Source: an uncultured Verrucomicrobiota bacterium (GTDB lineage Bacteria; Verrucomicrobiota; Kiritimatiellia; RFP12; UBA3636). From it: DNA of 48,424 nt. The position numbers were made by a program, and so were the translations under genes. The notes beneath the pieces are model-generated. The model did no database searches. It had not been told where the DNA came from and saw nothing but the letters and a program-made list of their open reading frames with translations. Where the stretch lies: assembly GCA_949295265.1 (NCBI GenBank), contig CASFKR010000002.1:1-48424 (forward strand). Direction: 5' to 3'. Of this stretch, positions 18,601-27,753 are shown piece by piece; within the stretch, counting starts at the first letter, position 1; the number at the start of each line of letters is the position of its first letter.

Positions 18601-19380
18601 GCGTTCGCTCGCCCAGCTGAGAAACGGCTGGCCGACCTGCCACTCGGTTCCGACGCCGTGATAGCCGCCGAGGTAGTCCGGTGCGCCTGTCTCCTGCTCT
18701 TCGCGGAAGTCGTCCAGCACCCAGGTCGGCGTCCCGCCGTTCGTGTTGAGAACGAGCGGCAGACCGCGCGCCTCCGCCAGCCGCTTCGCCCACAACCAAC
18801 TCTCCCGGTCGTCCAGCCCCTTTGCCGTGTCGCACCGGTTCGGGTTTGCCCAGAGGACGAGCCCCGCCTCGCCGTGCGCCTTCGCGAAGTCGAACTCCGG
18901 CAGCGGATCGTACTTCTGCCAGGGGATTCCGTACGGCTCTTTCGGGTCTTCGCTCGGCGGCGTGCTGCGCTCGCGGTAGTAGAAGCGGAAAGCATGGTCG
19001 TCCCAGGCGTTCAGGTAGAACGGAATCGCCGGCAGCGTTCCCTTGAACGACCCGCGCGGTTCTTCCGCCGACCAGGCAACGCGGAAGAGCCGCCCCTTGA
19101 CGGCGATCTTCGTCCATCCGCCGCCGGGCAGCCGGTAGACGCCGGGGCGCACCCGGTGCGCTGCGTAGACGTGGTCGTAGCGCGCGGCCCACAGGAGCGC
19201 CTTTTCAGGCGAGGCCGCCGTCACGGTGACGGTGTTCCCCGCGCGTTCGGCTGACGATGGTCCGTACCCGCGCAGGTCGCGTGCGGGCAGCCGCTCATCC
19301 GCCTCGGCGGCCACGCACGGCCGCAGGAAGCCCGCCGCAAAGGCGAGGAGGAGGGCGGCGGACAAAATTCCCGTTCTCAT
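15694..19380 (-). CDS. Giant secreted GH42-like hydrolase, copy 1
   Basis: 1228 residues with a signal peptide. The barrel resembles GH42 beta-galactosidases: acid/base candidate Glu in FLEPCGELSHG near residue 289, YLKERYGT followed by WDDVHLPE, and nucleophile candidate Glu in FSLEPGGPAS near 575. A GH2-type beta-sandwich (roughly 360-480) is inserted between the two barrel halves. A glutamine-amidotransferase-like trimerisation domain (about 640-850) and two C-terminal jelly rolls follow, with NGRYIRRHHHRFG near the end. It is paralogous to the next gene upstream. AAAGGA precedes the ATG. Substrate and family are uncertain, and it may represent an unclassified clan-A family. Confidence 0.7.
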   Translation of the reverse strand: MRTGILSAALLLAFAAGFLRPCVAAEADERLPARDLRGYGPSSAERAGNTVTVTAASPEKALLWAARYDHVYAAHRVRPGVYRLPGGGWTKIAVKGRLFRVAWSAEEPRGSFKGTLPAIPFYLNAWDDHAFRFYYRERSTPPSEDPKEPYGIPWQKYDPLPEFDFAKAHGEAGLVLWANPNRCDTAKGLDDRESWLWAKRLAEARGLPLVLNTNGGTPTWVLDDFREEQETGAPDYLGGYHGVGTEWQVGQPFLSWASERGRDVVLDTLARCLRENNSSNVVDFLEPCGELSHGDFTAFIEYGPVVDASYRTYLKERYGTAAAVAARWRDETVKSWDDVHLPEIASFAGFGPGATDLKGSWEYRLAAETGAWSRVEMPGHQLAAFLPKDPAVFRRTFDLPARAAAGERTWLYVWDLSRTAFARVGVRVNDTTFEGRVPHGSVHWMVREVTDVLRPGANEIELELPDGKCCYKVYLTHEEPKAYPYFGEGMNARWVDFCGWQEWSRARAVRRGLDRLRAVEPDKGIVSMAPMHYLTPLREIAAAYGTRFHDTGGMAAFWWELLPMLMRSKGLPFSLEPGGPASSREGFRRMTNFYMSEGVNAIHYFIHIGNVFWDDEIAAEYDLRLPALKMLGRMTPPATDIAMVVDSGVNHVMGFPWRTDIASAYPSGYMTWRFAATLGNSFQLDAVTPCDFADGNAANYRFLLDANNTLMDEAQVAGIERYVREGGTYVAMFQSGRHAPLVPDCWVLKDLAGVEPAQLSVYAQEPDDKGRPQIVCKGPFGRVTRTDGSDASRQSAYGRADGVRYRVLDPSVEVLWRWDDGSPAVTVRRLGKGRFVSFGIRPHDIHSGWQFTVLRELLTDLGAQEKPIAMTGGRRFARHYVTTDGLYDVWYADTEGASDYTLSFRDGKAREITDVLTGRPMALSGHFNANDFVMGTSPRGEDERAAWHWVRNQFGWWQGGPGERRAAASAPPPAPAAAPPSDVLPLTGGWRDGAGCAASIAPRIVGLDEAPEQDVLTRPFTVPADWTDGDVELWAVGLYTSQFTEAALAIHLDGKEIRREMRGGVCGLVLPVQAGETHELTFTLSRDAHPRVRGFFGPIYLYCRPHPAQTLDLGGTWEALADFTGSRAAPVTLPGEYKSACALRRQVVVPADWKGRRVRIDFASRKDRLVGVIVNGRYIRRHHHRFGDRTWLDITPFLRFGEANELILVGNTAPGQNGIVDFVRLLQF

Positions 19381-19394
19381 CAACTGTGTTCCTT

Positions 19395-22300
19395 TCAGCG
19401 GACCGAGCCCTCGCGGTACAGGTCGAGCCGCACATCGATTTTCGAGAAGTCCAGATCGCCGCTGAGCGGACGGAGCTCGTTCTCCTCACCGAAGCGGAGC
19501 AGCGATGTGATGTCGATGTCCGTCACATTCCCGAACCGGTGGTGGTGGCGGCGCATGTAGCGGCCGTTCGCCGCCGTCACGCCGAGCGGGACGCGCACCT
19601 TCTCCCCGCTCTTCGCCTCCATGTGGATGAAGATGCGATAGCGGCCCTCCCATTCGCGCGGGACGTACAGCTTCGTCGGCAGCCCGGCGGGTAGCGCGAA
19701 CGACTCGTCCGCGAAGTCGCGGTGGAAGAGATAGATCGCGCCGGTCAGCCCCGTGAAGCGATGGCCGTCCGCCGGAGGCTCGAACGAAAGCTCGAGCCGG
19801 TTGCCCGTCGGCTTGAGCAGATGCGTGACGTCTTCCTGCAGGCGGTCGCGCTGCGTCATTTTCTCCCGCAGGACGACGCCGTTGAGCGTGATCTTCGCGG
19901 GCGAGAGGCAGTTCGGCCCGACCCAGGAGCCGCAGACGAGGCGCGTGCGCCCGCGCTGCAGCCACTTCGGGTCGGCGAGGTCGAACGTCTTCGTGATCGT
20001 CGCGGGTGCGCCGTCCGGCAGCCCCCAAAACTGGAGCACGTCGGCGACGCACGGGCGCCCGTCTGCGAACGTCCAGCCCGTCTTGAGGTCCTGCGTCGGG
20101 TCCTTCCAGACGCCCGCCTCATATTTCGAGAAGTCGCGCGTCGGAGTCTTCAGCGCGCGCCAGGCGAGCTGGTTCTCCCGCCACCAGTACGCAACGGCGT
20201 CGGCCGGTTCATAGACGCGCGCGTTGACGACCATCACCTCCTGCGCGGCAAGTTTCGCCGTGAAGGTGCAAACGCCGTCCGCGTACTCGAACGGCAGCGT
20301 CTCTCGCCCCCGCTCGCTCCAGGCCGTCAGCGCGGCGGGCCGCCGCGGCACGCGCAGCGTGACGCGCGCCGTCTGCACGCCGTTCGTGTTGAAGTTGCAG
20401 AGCACCGTCACCGCATCCAGCCCGTCCTTCGACCGGTAGGGCTGCGCCCACACGAGCGGGTCGTCCGTTTCACACACCGCCGCTTCGGCGCCGACGTCGG
20501 CGAGCAGCTCGCGCCAGAATGCCGTCTCTCCGGCGCCCGGCCACCAGATGCCCATGATGTCCCGGCTGTCGCGCCCGAAGGCGCTGCCGAGCCACACGAC
20601 CTTGCCTTTGCCGAGCTGCCGCACGGTGATGGCCGCCGCGCCGTTCTCGTAGGTCGCGGCGATGGACGTCGCCGCATCCGTCGGCTCGAGTTCGACGGAG
20701 TACCGGTTCTGGTCGTTTCCTTCGGAGTCGATGGAGCGACCCGCGTCGGGATAGGCGCGCCCCTTCCACGTCACCGTGCCGCCGAGCGGGCGCAGCCGCA
20801 CCGCCCGCGCGCCCGCCAGTTCGGCGATGGGCCAGGCGTCGCCCTCCGTCGCCGTCGAGCGTCCCGTGAACGGGAAGGCGATGAACGTGCCGCCCTCCTC
20901 CACCCAGGCGGCAATCTCCGCAAGGCGCGCCGGGTCGTGAATCTCGTTGCCGCAGTCGACCATCACCCGGTGGCCGCGCATCTTGCCGGCCGCAATGCCG
21001 TCGTCGTCGATGTAGAGCATCGACTGGCCGAACGACTGCAGCGCGCCGCGCCCGATATCCCAGTTCCACGGCGTGTTGACGGGATCCCCCTTCGCGCCGA
21101 CGAGCGGCTCCGGCGCGGGGAAGTGGTCCTCCGACAGCAGCGAGCGCCGGTAGAGGAGAATCTGCGGTCCGTCGATTTCATACGTGCCCACGCGCTGCAG
21201 CAGGTCGCGGTGCGCCAGCCACCAGGCGCGCACGTCCGGATTGCGCGAATACGTCTGCGTGAGGAAGACGGGCTGGTGCAGATCAAGCCCCGCGAGGAAG
21301 ACCCGCAGCGCCGCCCGGCGCGCGAGCTCGACCGTCTGGTACGGCCCGGCCAGTTCGCTCGTTCCCTGATAGCCCCACAGCCGCCCGTACCGTTTGTACC
21401 ACGGAAAATACCAGACGCCCTCGCCCGTGAAGTGGGCGTAGCCGCCCCAGTCGGCGAGCAGGCTGTCCGTAATCGGCGTGCCGAACCGCAGCGGCGCCAT
21501 GAACTTGATCGGCGCGTCGGGGTCGGCCTGCCGCATCGCGTCGAAGACGTCTTCGCAGCGGCGCCGCTTGGCGTCGCGCCGCCAGTCGTTCCAGAGCGCG
21601 AACATCCGGTTGCGCGCCGCGCCGAGGTTCGGATAGACGGCCGGTTCCTGCGTCGAGAGGAAGATGCGCCCGTTCCAGATGTTCCCGCGCATCAGAAGCT
21701 CGAGCGTATTCGCGCCCGGCTGGAGCAGCGATGTCACGTCGAGCGCGCACCAGGTGCCGATGTCGGCGACCTTCTCGCCGTTGAGCGTGACTTCGTGCCG
21801 TGTGTTGACGCGCGACATCGGGAAGAAATAGAGGTAGACCTTCCGCCCGTCCGCGACGGCCGGATCCCAGTCGAAGAAGCGTCGCATGTACCGGGGTGTT
21901 GTCCGGCGGTCTTTCTGCCCCTCGTAGTAGCTCAGGTACTCGAGGTTGCCGGGCATCGCGAGCGCCGTCCAGTCCGTGCGGTTCGACGACGAGAACCAGG
22001 TTCCCGCCAAATCGTACACGAGGCCGGGGAGCCCCGCGAACGTGGCGAACTCCGGCGGCTCGACCTGATCCCAGCTGACGAAGGCGTCCGCGCCGCGCGA
22101 GTACATCTCGCTCGCCTCCGCGAGCGTGACGCCCGCCTTCTTCAGCCAGGCGATCCAGTCGGCTTTCGCGGCCGGCGAATAGTCTCCGTGCATGTCGTAC
22201 CAGGGCTGGTGGACCAGCTCGCCGGCCGGATGCATCCAGCCGCGCACGGCGGGCGTCTTGAACGCCTGCATGAGGTCGCGCGTCTGCCGCGCCATGTAGC

Positions 22301-23138
22301 CCCAGATGTCCGCGTCATACCAGCTGATGTGCGGCTGATGGGAGGTTCCGTAGCGCAGCCAGCCGTTGAGCATCCAGGGCGCCGGCTGCTCCATGTGGTC
22401 GGCGAAGCGCCGGTTCACCCAGTTGTAGCCGTTGCACGGCATGTAGAGGCGGTAGGCGTAGGGGATTCCCCGGTCTTCGGCGTATTTGGCTTTCCAGTGG
22501 ACGCCGTTTGCGGCGGCAATGCCGTCCGAGTCGTCCATTCCCTCCAGTTCCAGCCAGTTGTCGAAGAACATTCCGCCCATCTGGGCGAGGAAATCGAAGT
22601 CCTCGCGCGGATCGAGCTGCTCGCCGCGCTCCGCGCCCGCATGCTGCATCCAGTCGTGGAAATTCTCCAGCCCGCCCATGCCGTAGGTGCCCCAGGCGAA
22701 GAGTTTCATCCATTCCGGACACGCCGCCTGCGCGACCCTGCCGTCCGCCATCTCCGGATGCGCGGCGAAGAAGTCCGCCAGCGCCGCCGCATCGGACGCC
22801 GCATAGAGGCGCGTCTCCGTCCCGTGCCGCGAGACGGCGAAGGCGCCGCCGGGCACGGTGAACAGGCCGTTCGCCGCAACCACGTCCGTGCCCTGCCCGA
22901 GGTCGTGGAGGAACTTGCCGGCGACCGTCTCGGCGTTCGCCGCAGACGTCGCGGCAAAGCGGACGACGTCCACCGTCCGCGCCCCGTCCGTCTGCGTCTC
23001 GCGCGTCACGGTGCAGCGGCCGAACCCGCGCAGGTCCGGCGTCTCGCCCGCCTCCTGCCGGCTCGCGACACGCCACTCCGCCGCCGTAGCCGCCAGCGCC
23101 AGCCCCATCACACAAACACTGCCAACCGCCAGTTTCAT
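19395..23138 (-). CDS. Giant secreted GH42-like hydrolase, copy 2
   Basis: 1247 residues with a signal peptide, 14 bases before its paralogue. Glu in MHPAGELVHQP near residue 307 and Glu in GTSELAGPYQ near 594 match the acid/base and nucleophile candidates of copy 1, with nearly the same spacing (about 287 residues). The inserted sandwich shows YLYFFPMSRVN and VTLNGEKVADIG. The end carries NGRYMRRHHHRFG. Strong divergence from copy 1 suggests different linkages or sugars rather than a recent duplication. AAGGA lies eight bases before the ATG. Confidence 0.7.
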   Translation of the reverse strand: MKLAVGSVCVMGLALAATAAEWRVASRQEAGETPDLRGFGRCTVTRETQTDGARTVDVVRFAATSAANAETVAGKFLHDLGQGTDVVAANGLFTVPGGAFAVSRHGTETRLYAASDAAALADFFAAHPEMADGRVAQAACPEWMKLFAWGTYGMGGLENFHDWMQHAGAERGEQLDPREDFDFLAQMGGMFFDNWLELEGMDDSDGIAAANGVHWKAKYAEDRGIPYAYRLYMPCNGYNWVNRRFADHMEQPAPWMLNGWLRYGTSHQPHISWYDADIWGYMARQTRDLMQAFKTPAVRGWMHPAGELVHQPWYDMHGDYSPAAKADWIAWLKKAGVTLAEASEMYSRGADAFVSWDQVEPPEFATFAGLPGLVYDLAGTWFSSSNRTDWTALAMPGNLEYLSYYEGQKDRRTTPRYMRRFFDWDPAVADGRKVYLYFFPMSRVNTRHEVTLNGEKVADIGTWCALDVTSLLQPGANTLELLMRGNIWNGRIFLSTQEPAVYPNLGAARNRMFALWNDWRRDAKRRRCEDVFDAMRQADPDAPIKFMAPLRFGTPITDSLLADWGGYAHFTGEGVWYFPWYKRYGRLWGYQGTSELAGPYQTVELARRAALRVFLAGLDLHQPVFLTQTYSRNPDVRAWWLAHRDLLQRVGTYEIDGPQILLYRRSLLSEDHFPAPEPLVGAKGDPVNTPWNWDIGRGALQSFGQSMLYIDDDGIAAGKMRGHRVMVDCGNEIHDPARLAEIAAWVEEGGTFIAFPFTGRSTATEGDAWPIAELAGARAVRLRPLGGTVTWKGRAYPDAGRSIDSEGNDQNRYSVELEPTDAATSIAATYENGAAAITVRQLGKGKVVWLGSAFGRDSRDIMGIWWPGAGETAFWRELLADVGAEAAVCETDDPLVWAQPYRSKDGLDAVTVLCNFNTNGVQTARVTLRVPRRPAALTAWSERGRETLPFEYADGVCTFTAKLAAQEVMVVNARVYEPADAVAYWWRENQLAWRALKTPTRDFSKYEAGVWKDPTQDLKTGWTFADGRPCVADVLQFWGLPDGAPATITKTFDLADPKWLQRGRTRLVCGSWVGPNCLSPAKITLNGVVLREKMTQRDRLQEDVTHLLKPTGNRLELSFEPPADGHRFTGLTGAIYLFHRDFADESFALPAGLPTKLYVPREWEGRYRIFIHMEAKSGEKVRVPLGVTAANGRYMRRHHHRFGNVTDIDITSLLRFGEENELRPLSGDLDFSKIDVRLDLYREGSVR

Positions 23139-23194
23139 TTTGCGTTTCCTTTTCTGCGTTCAGGCCTTCGATTCAGGACTGTTCCGCCCGCCGT

Positions 23195-25402
23195 TTATTT
23201 CACCATCAGCAGCGTTCCTTCCGTGACGCTGAGCGTCAGCAGACGGCGGTCGTCCGAGAGCTTCACGCTCGCGAACGGATTCGCGTCGGAGGCCGCCGCC
23301 TGAATGTTGGCCAGCAGTTCATCCGACAGGACGATCCGGTTTCCTTCCGCATTCGACCCCGAATACCGGATGAGCGGCACATTGCGGATCTGCCAGGAAC
23401 CGGCTCCCGACAGATTGAAGGAGAAGACGGAATCGTCCGTAAACCGGAGCGCGGCCGCCGTCGATTCAAACGGGGCAACGGTGTAGCCGCCGGCCGGTAC
23501 ATGGAACGCGAACGAGCACGCATTCGTGAAGACGCCCCCGTTTCCTGAGCCGAGTATAAGCCGCGGCGAAGCACCGTAGAACGAGAGGCGCATCTCCCCT
23601 GTCGATCCCGTGTCATTTTGATTGTAGCCAATCCGGAATCCATCCGCATACGAATAGTCCGTGCCGATATTCAAGACGCCGTTCGAGATGACGACTTCCT
23701 GCCCCCATCCGCGCACAATCACACCGCCGCAGCGGAGCGTCGCCCCATCGCCGACCCACAGACGATTGCCCGAATTGCTGAAATTGCCCAATTGAACGCG
23801 GGCAGAACCTTCGTCCGACAACGCCAGATTCGCGCCCTCAATCCGCACATAGTTGTTGGAGGCATATTGCACGACGGCTCCGTCCTCCGCGGCCGCTTGG
23901 CCGATGTTCATCGTCTTCACGCCGGTAAGGACGCCGCCGCTGAGAATCTCCAACCCGTTTCCGGACGCGCCGTCGTATCCCACGTGCACCTGCGCACTGT
24001 TGCTCGGACTCAAGTCGACCACCGTTCCGGCATCGCGGATGACAAACCGGTTGTCGGTCGCCGCCGGCGTACAGCCGACGACAATCTGCCTGCCCACAAC
24101 AGCTTGGCCGCCATCCGCAATCTCGAACACGTTCGAAACATTCACCGCGTCCACTAAACTCCCGTTCTTAAGGTCATCCGAATGACGCGTTGCGACCACA
24201 AGGCTGCCGGACGTCGTAACAAGCGCGCCCTTGTCGACCAGCACGCGGTTCCAGCGCGAAGTGATAGCCGTTGCCGCGCGGCCCGAAAAGAAGCTCTTGT
24301 TCTGGCCGCCCGCCGAAATTGCGCCGGCATAGACGCGGGCGCCGTCCGTAATGTGGACAAGATTGAATTCGCCGCCCTGCCCTGCGATGAGCGGGTAATC
24401 CCCGTTGACCTGCTGCCCCGCATTGGTCAGCACCGTTGCGGGCCCGGCGACATACAGCAGGTTGGACGAACTGTCCCAATCCCCGCCGATGTAGACGCCT
24501 TTGTTGTTCAGGTCCGCAAATGCGCCGTCCACCAGCCGCAGTTCATTCCCGTGCGACGCCCAGGTCTGCAAAACCCCATCCGAGTTTTTCCGAGAATATC
24601 CGCCGCCCAGTGTGCACGCCAGGGAATAATCCGCCGGCGCACGGCAGACCAGCGTTGCATTCGAGACGGTGAGGGACGCCCCGCCGACTGCGCCGTACGT
24701 ATCGTAGCCTCCGACGTTCAGGATGCTGATGTTGGTGACGCTCGCCCCGTCCGCAATCAGGCCGCGCGCGCCCCAGCCGGCGCCGCCGATGTTGAACCGG
24801 CCGCCGTTGATGTCCGCCGTCGTTCCCCCGCCTGTGAACGTAACCTCGCACGCCGCGCCGCGCGCGTCCAGCGAGCCCTTGTACGAGCCGCCGTCCCGCA
24901 CCGTCAGGTCCTTCGCGCCCGTATCGGCAAATGAGAGATTGCCGATGAAGCCGCCCGTCCCCTCGATGAACAGGGAATAGCCGCTCTTCGAATGCCACAC
25001 ATTCACGTTCTGCACGACGCCCGCCGCATTCGTGAAGGCGATTGTTCCGTTTTGCACGATGTTCGTCACGCCCCGGTGCCGATGGTCGCTGTACGCCGAG
25101 AGAAAGGTCAGCGTGTGCCCGCCGAGGTCGTAGGTGACGCGGTAGGGGCCGTCCTCATAGAACCATGTTCCTGCGCTGGCGAGGTCACCATCGAGCCGCA
25201 CGGTATAGTCATCGGAAGGCGTGCCCTTCGCAAAGAGCATGTTGTTCGCCGAGACGCCGGAAAACGGCGCATCGCCGCTCCAGTTCGCCGCGTCGTTCAG
25301 TGCGGCGCCGTCCGCCCCGATCCACTGCGCATTGTCCGCCGCGGCGGCAAACGCACACCCTGCGGCCAGTGCCGCAAAGAAGAATGATTTCAGATGATCC
25401 AT
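23195..25402 (-). CDS. Secreted beta-helix repeat protein of operon B
   Basis: 735 residues with a signal peptide (FFFAALAAGCAFAAAADN). Almost the whole chain is made of short strands and turns such as GSYKGSLDARG, LNVGGYDTYG and GGEFNLVHITDGARVYAG, typical of right-handed beta-helices with autotransporter-like repeats. No transporter beta-barrel and no PEP-CTERM tail is visible. It occupies the same second position in operon B as its paralogue (5598-7175) in operon A. The role may be surface glycan binding or scaffolding. Confidence 0.7.
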   Translation of the reverse strand: MDHLKSFFFAALAAGCAFAAAADNAQWIGADGAALNDAANWSGDAPFSGVSANNMLFAKGTPSDDYTVRLDGDLASAGTWFYEDGPYRVTYDLGGHTLTFLSAYSDHRHRGVTNIVQNGTIAFTNAAGVVQNVNVWHSKSGYSLFIEGTGGFIGNLSFADTGAKDLTVRDGGSYKGSLDARGAACEVTFTGGGTTADINGGRFNIGGAGWGARGLIADGASVTNISILNVGGYDTYGAVGGASLTVSNATLVCRAPADYSLACTLGGGYSRKNSDGVLQTWASHGNELRLVDGAFADLNNKGVYIGGDWDSSSNLLYVAGPATVLTNAGQQVNGDYPLIAGQGGEFNLVHITDGARVYAGAISAGGQNKSFFSGRAATAITSRWNRVLVDKGALVTTSGSLVVATRHSDDLKNGSLVDAVNVSNVFEIADGGQAVVGRQIVVGCTPAATDNRFVIRDAGTVVDLSPSNSAQVHVGYDGASGNGLEILSGGVLTGVKTMNIGQAAAEDGAVVQYASNNYVRIEGANLALSDEGSARVQLGNFSNSGNRLWVGDGATLRCGGVIVRGWGQEVVISNGVLNIGTDYSYADGFRIGYNQNDTGSTGEMRLSFYGASPRLILGSGNGGVFTNACSFAFHVPAGGYTVAPFESTAAALRFTDDSVFSFNLSGAGSWQIRNVPLIRYSGSNAEGNRIVLSDELLANIQAAASDANPFASVKLSDDRRLLTLSVTEGTLLMVK

Positions 25403-25452
25403 GATGACCTGCCTGATTGTTTCCTGTTTCCGTAATGATCCGAATATAAAAA

Positions 25453-27693
25453 TCAGTCCGCCGCGAAATCGACGGGCGCGTCCGTCATCTCAAAGACGAG
25501 CTCGCCGCCGCGCAGAAGCGCCTCGTGCGAAAGCGCACGGGCCATTACGCGCGAGCCGTTGAGCGTGACGCGCCGTACGTACTTCGCCGTTTCCGAAAGG
25601 CCCTCCGCGCGGATGCTCAGCGTCCTGCCGCCCGGCAGCGCGAGGCACATTTCCTCCGCCTGCGGCGCGCCGATCACATACCCGCCGTCGCACGGGTTGA
25701 ACGGATAGAACCCCATCATCGAGAAGAGGTACCACGCGCTCATCTGCCCGCAGTCGTCGTTGCCGCAGAGTCCGTCCGGAGCCGGAAGATAGCAGTCGCG
25801 GCAGATGTCCCGCACGAGTTCCGCCGTGCGGGACGGCCGCCCCAGAACGGCGGGGAAGTAGGCGATGTGGTGGCTCGGCTCGTTGCCGTGCCAGTACTGC
25901 CCGATCCACCCGTCCGTAAAGCGTCCGTCCCGTTCGGCGGAGGTCGGCTTCGCGCCCAGGCGCGGCGTCGCGAAAAATTCATCGAGCTTCGCGAGCGCTT
26001 TCTCGCGCCCGCCCATCGCCTCGGCGAGCCCGAAGGGGTCCTGCAGGACGAACCACGTGTAAATCCAGGCGTTCGCTTCGGTGTAGTCCGGCCAGAATTC
26101 GCCCGGTACGCGCCCCGCGCGCGGGTCGAACGGCTCGCGCCAGCCGCCGCCCGACGTCTTCGGCGCCCGGGCGCGCGCAAAACCGGTCTTTTCGTCGAAG
26201 ACGTTTTTCCAGTACCCTGCGTACTTCCGGGCTTCCGCCGCCGTCTTCGCGTTGCCGGTCTGCTCCGCAAAGTGCGCGATGCACCACCAGTCGTACGCGA
26301 ACTCCAGCGTGCGCGATACGCTTGCGCCCGGCTGGAGATGCCGGTCGAACACGCCGGGGAAGTACGGAAAGTAGCCGTTTTCCCAGTAGGCGTTCCAGCA
26401 GTTGACGGGGTTTTCGCCGTCGTTGCCGATCATCGACTGCACCATCAGGGTCAACGCCGAACTCGCATCGAAATGGCGCCACCCCTTCGCCCAGGCGTCG
26501 ACGAGGACCGGGATGGAGTGGATGCCGATCATGTCGTGCGTGTCGTCCGCCCACATCGCCCACATCGGGAGGTGGCCGTGGTGGCGGCCGAACGAGAGGA
26601 GGGAGTCGACAAATCCGCCGACGCGCTCCGGCGCAATCAGGGTGTAGAGCGGATGCGCCGCACGGAATGTGTCCCACAGCGAGAGCGTCGAGTAGTGCCC
26701 CCGCTGCGCCGTCGCAATGCAGTCGTCCGCCGTGCGGTAGCGGCCGTCCACGTCCGTCTGCACGTTCGGCTGGATGCAGAGGTGGTAGAGTGCCGTGTAC
26801 CAGCTTGTCTTCTGCCCGTCCGTCCCCTTCACGAGCCGCGCACGGGACAGGAGGCTGTTCCATGCGGCGCGGTTCGCCGCACGCACGGACTCGAACGTCG
26901 CGCCGCGCGTCTCGGCCTCGCGGTTCTGCCGTGCGCCGTCCTCGGAGACGGTCGAGAGGGCGACCTGCACGGTTACGGGGCCGTCGCCGTCGAATTCGAC
27001 GACAAACCGGTCACCCGCCCCGTCGAAGGCGTCGGACGCGAGGCGCCGGATGTCCGCCCACGGGCGGTCGAACACGATGTCATAGAACAGCCGGTAGAGC
27101 GTCCAGCCCCGCGCACGCTTGCCGCCCGCAATTCCGGTCCGGTCGGCCGCAAGCGTACAGGACGATTCGGGTACGCGCAGCCCGAGTTTCAGGTCCCACG
27201 GCCGCATCAGCATCGCCGCGGCATCCACGTAGAGCCGCTTCGGCGCGCCCGCCGGCCAGGTGAACCGCCACCAGGCGACGCGCGGCGATGTGGTCGCTTC
27301 GGCGCGGATGCCACCGTTCTCCAGCGTGACGGCGTAGCCGTCGGGTGCGCAGACCTGCGTCTCCTTCCGGAACGGCGAAGCCAGCGCCGTCTCATCGAAC
27401 GCACCGGTGAACGGCATCAGCAGAATGTCGCCCATCGCCGGACACCCCGTGCCGTTCAAGTGCGTCTGCGAAAAGCCCCGGATTGTCGTGTCCGTATGCT
27501 TGTACCCCGAACAGGTGACGCTCTCGCCCGTGTCAGGACTGGCTTGCACGAGACCGAACGGATAGCACGAGCCGGGGAACGTGTTACCCTCGCCGACGGA
27601 ACCGATGAGCGGATCAATCCAGCGGACGAGGTCTTCCGCCGTCTCCATTGTGTGCGCGCCCGCATCCGGACCGGGTTGAATCGTCTGTTTCAT
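25453..27693 (-). CDS. GH92 exo-alpha-mannosidase, first gene of operon B
   Basis: 746 residues, close to family length. Signatures are WIDPLIGSVGEGNTFPG, YPFGLVQASPD, GFSQTHLNGTGC followed by MGDILL, YWHGNEPSHHIAY near residue 604 and GNDDCGQMSAWY near 646. GH92 enzymes are calcium-dependent inverting alpha-mannosidases acting on N-glycans or mannan. Relatives are usually exported, but no signal peptide is present here. The start at 27693 rests on conservation of MKQTIQPG and the leader with the gene at 8808. METAEDL at codon 16 is the alternative. With the GH38 gene nearby, alpha-mannosides are a likely target. Confidence 0.9.
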   Translation of the reverse strand: MKQTIQPGPDAGAHTMETAEDLVRWIDPLIGSVGEGNTFPGSCYPFGLVQASPDTGESVTCSGYKHTDTTIRGFSQTHLNGTGCPAMGDILLMPFTGAFDETALASPFRKETQVCAPDGYAVTLENGGIRAEATTSPRVAWWRFTWPAGAPKRLYVDAAAMLMRPWDLKLGLRVPESSCTLAADRTGIAGGKRARGWTLYRLFYDIVFDRPWADIRRLASDAFDGAGDRFVVEFDGDGPVTVQVALSTVSEDGARQNREAETRGATFESVRAANRAAWNSLLSRARLVKGTDGQKTSWYTALYHLCIQPNVQTDVDGRYRTADDCIATAQRGHYSTLSLWDTFRAAHPLYTLIAPERVGGFVDSLLSFGRHHGHLPMWAMWADDTHDMIGIHSIPVLVDAWAKGWRHFDASSALTLMVQSMIGNDGENPVNCWNAYWENGYFPYFPGVFDRHLQPGASVSRTLEFAYDWWCIAHFAEQTGNAKTAAEARKYAGYWKNVFDEKTGFARARAPKTSGGGWREPFDPRAGRVPGEFWPDYTEANAWIYTWFVLQDPFGLAEAMGGREKALAKLDEFFATPRLGAKPTSAERDGRFTDGWIGQYWHGNEPSHHIAYFPAVLGRPSRTAELVRDICRDCYLPAPDGLCGNDDCGQMSAWYLFSMMGFYPFNPCDGGYVIGAPQAEEMCLALPGGRTLSIRAEGLSETAKYVRRVTLNGSRVMARALSHEALLRGGELVFEMTDAPVDFAAD

Positions 27694-27753
27694 GGTCGTC
27701 ACGCTGCTGATGGTGCTTTTTTTTTCTGTTTTTCGGGGCGCACAAAAGCACCC

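Noticed and set aside
19722-23303. 1193-codon plus-strand frame opposite the GH42-like gene
   Set aside because: Arg/Ala/Pro-rich antisense shadow without motifs. The opposite strand has a signal peptide, catalytic motifs and a ribosome-binding site.
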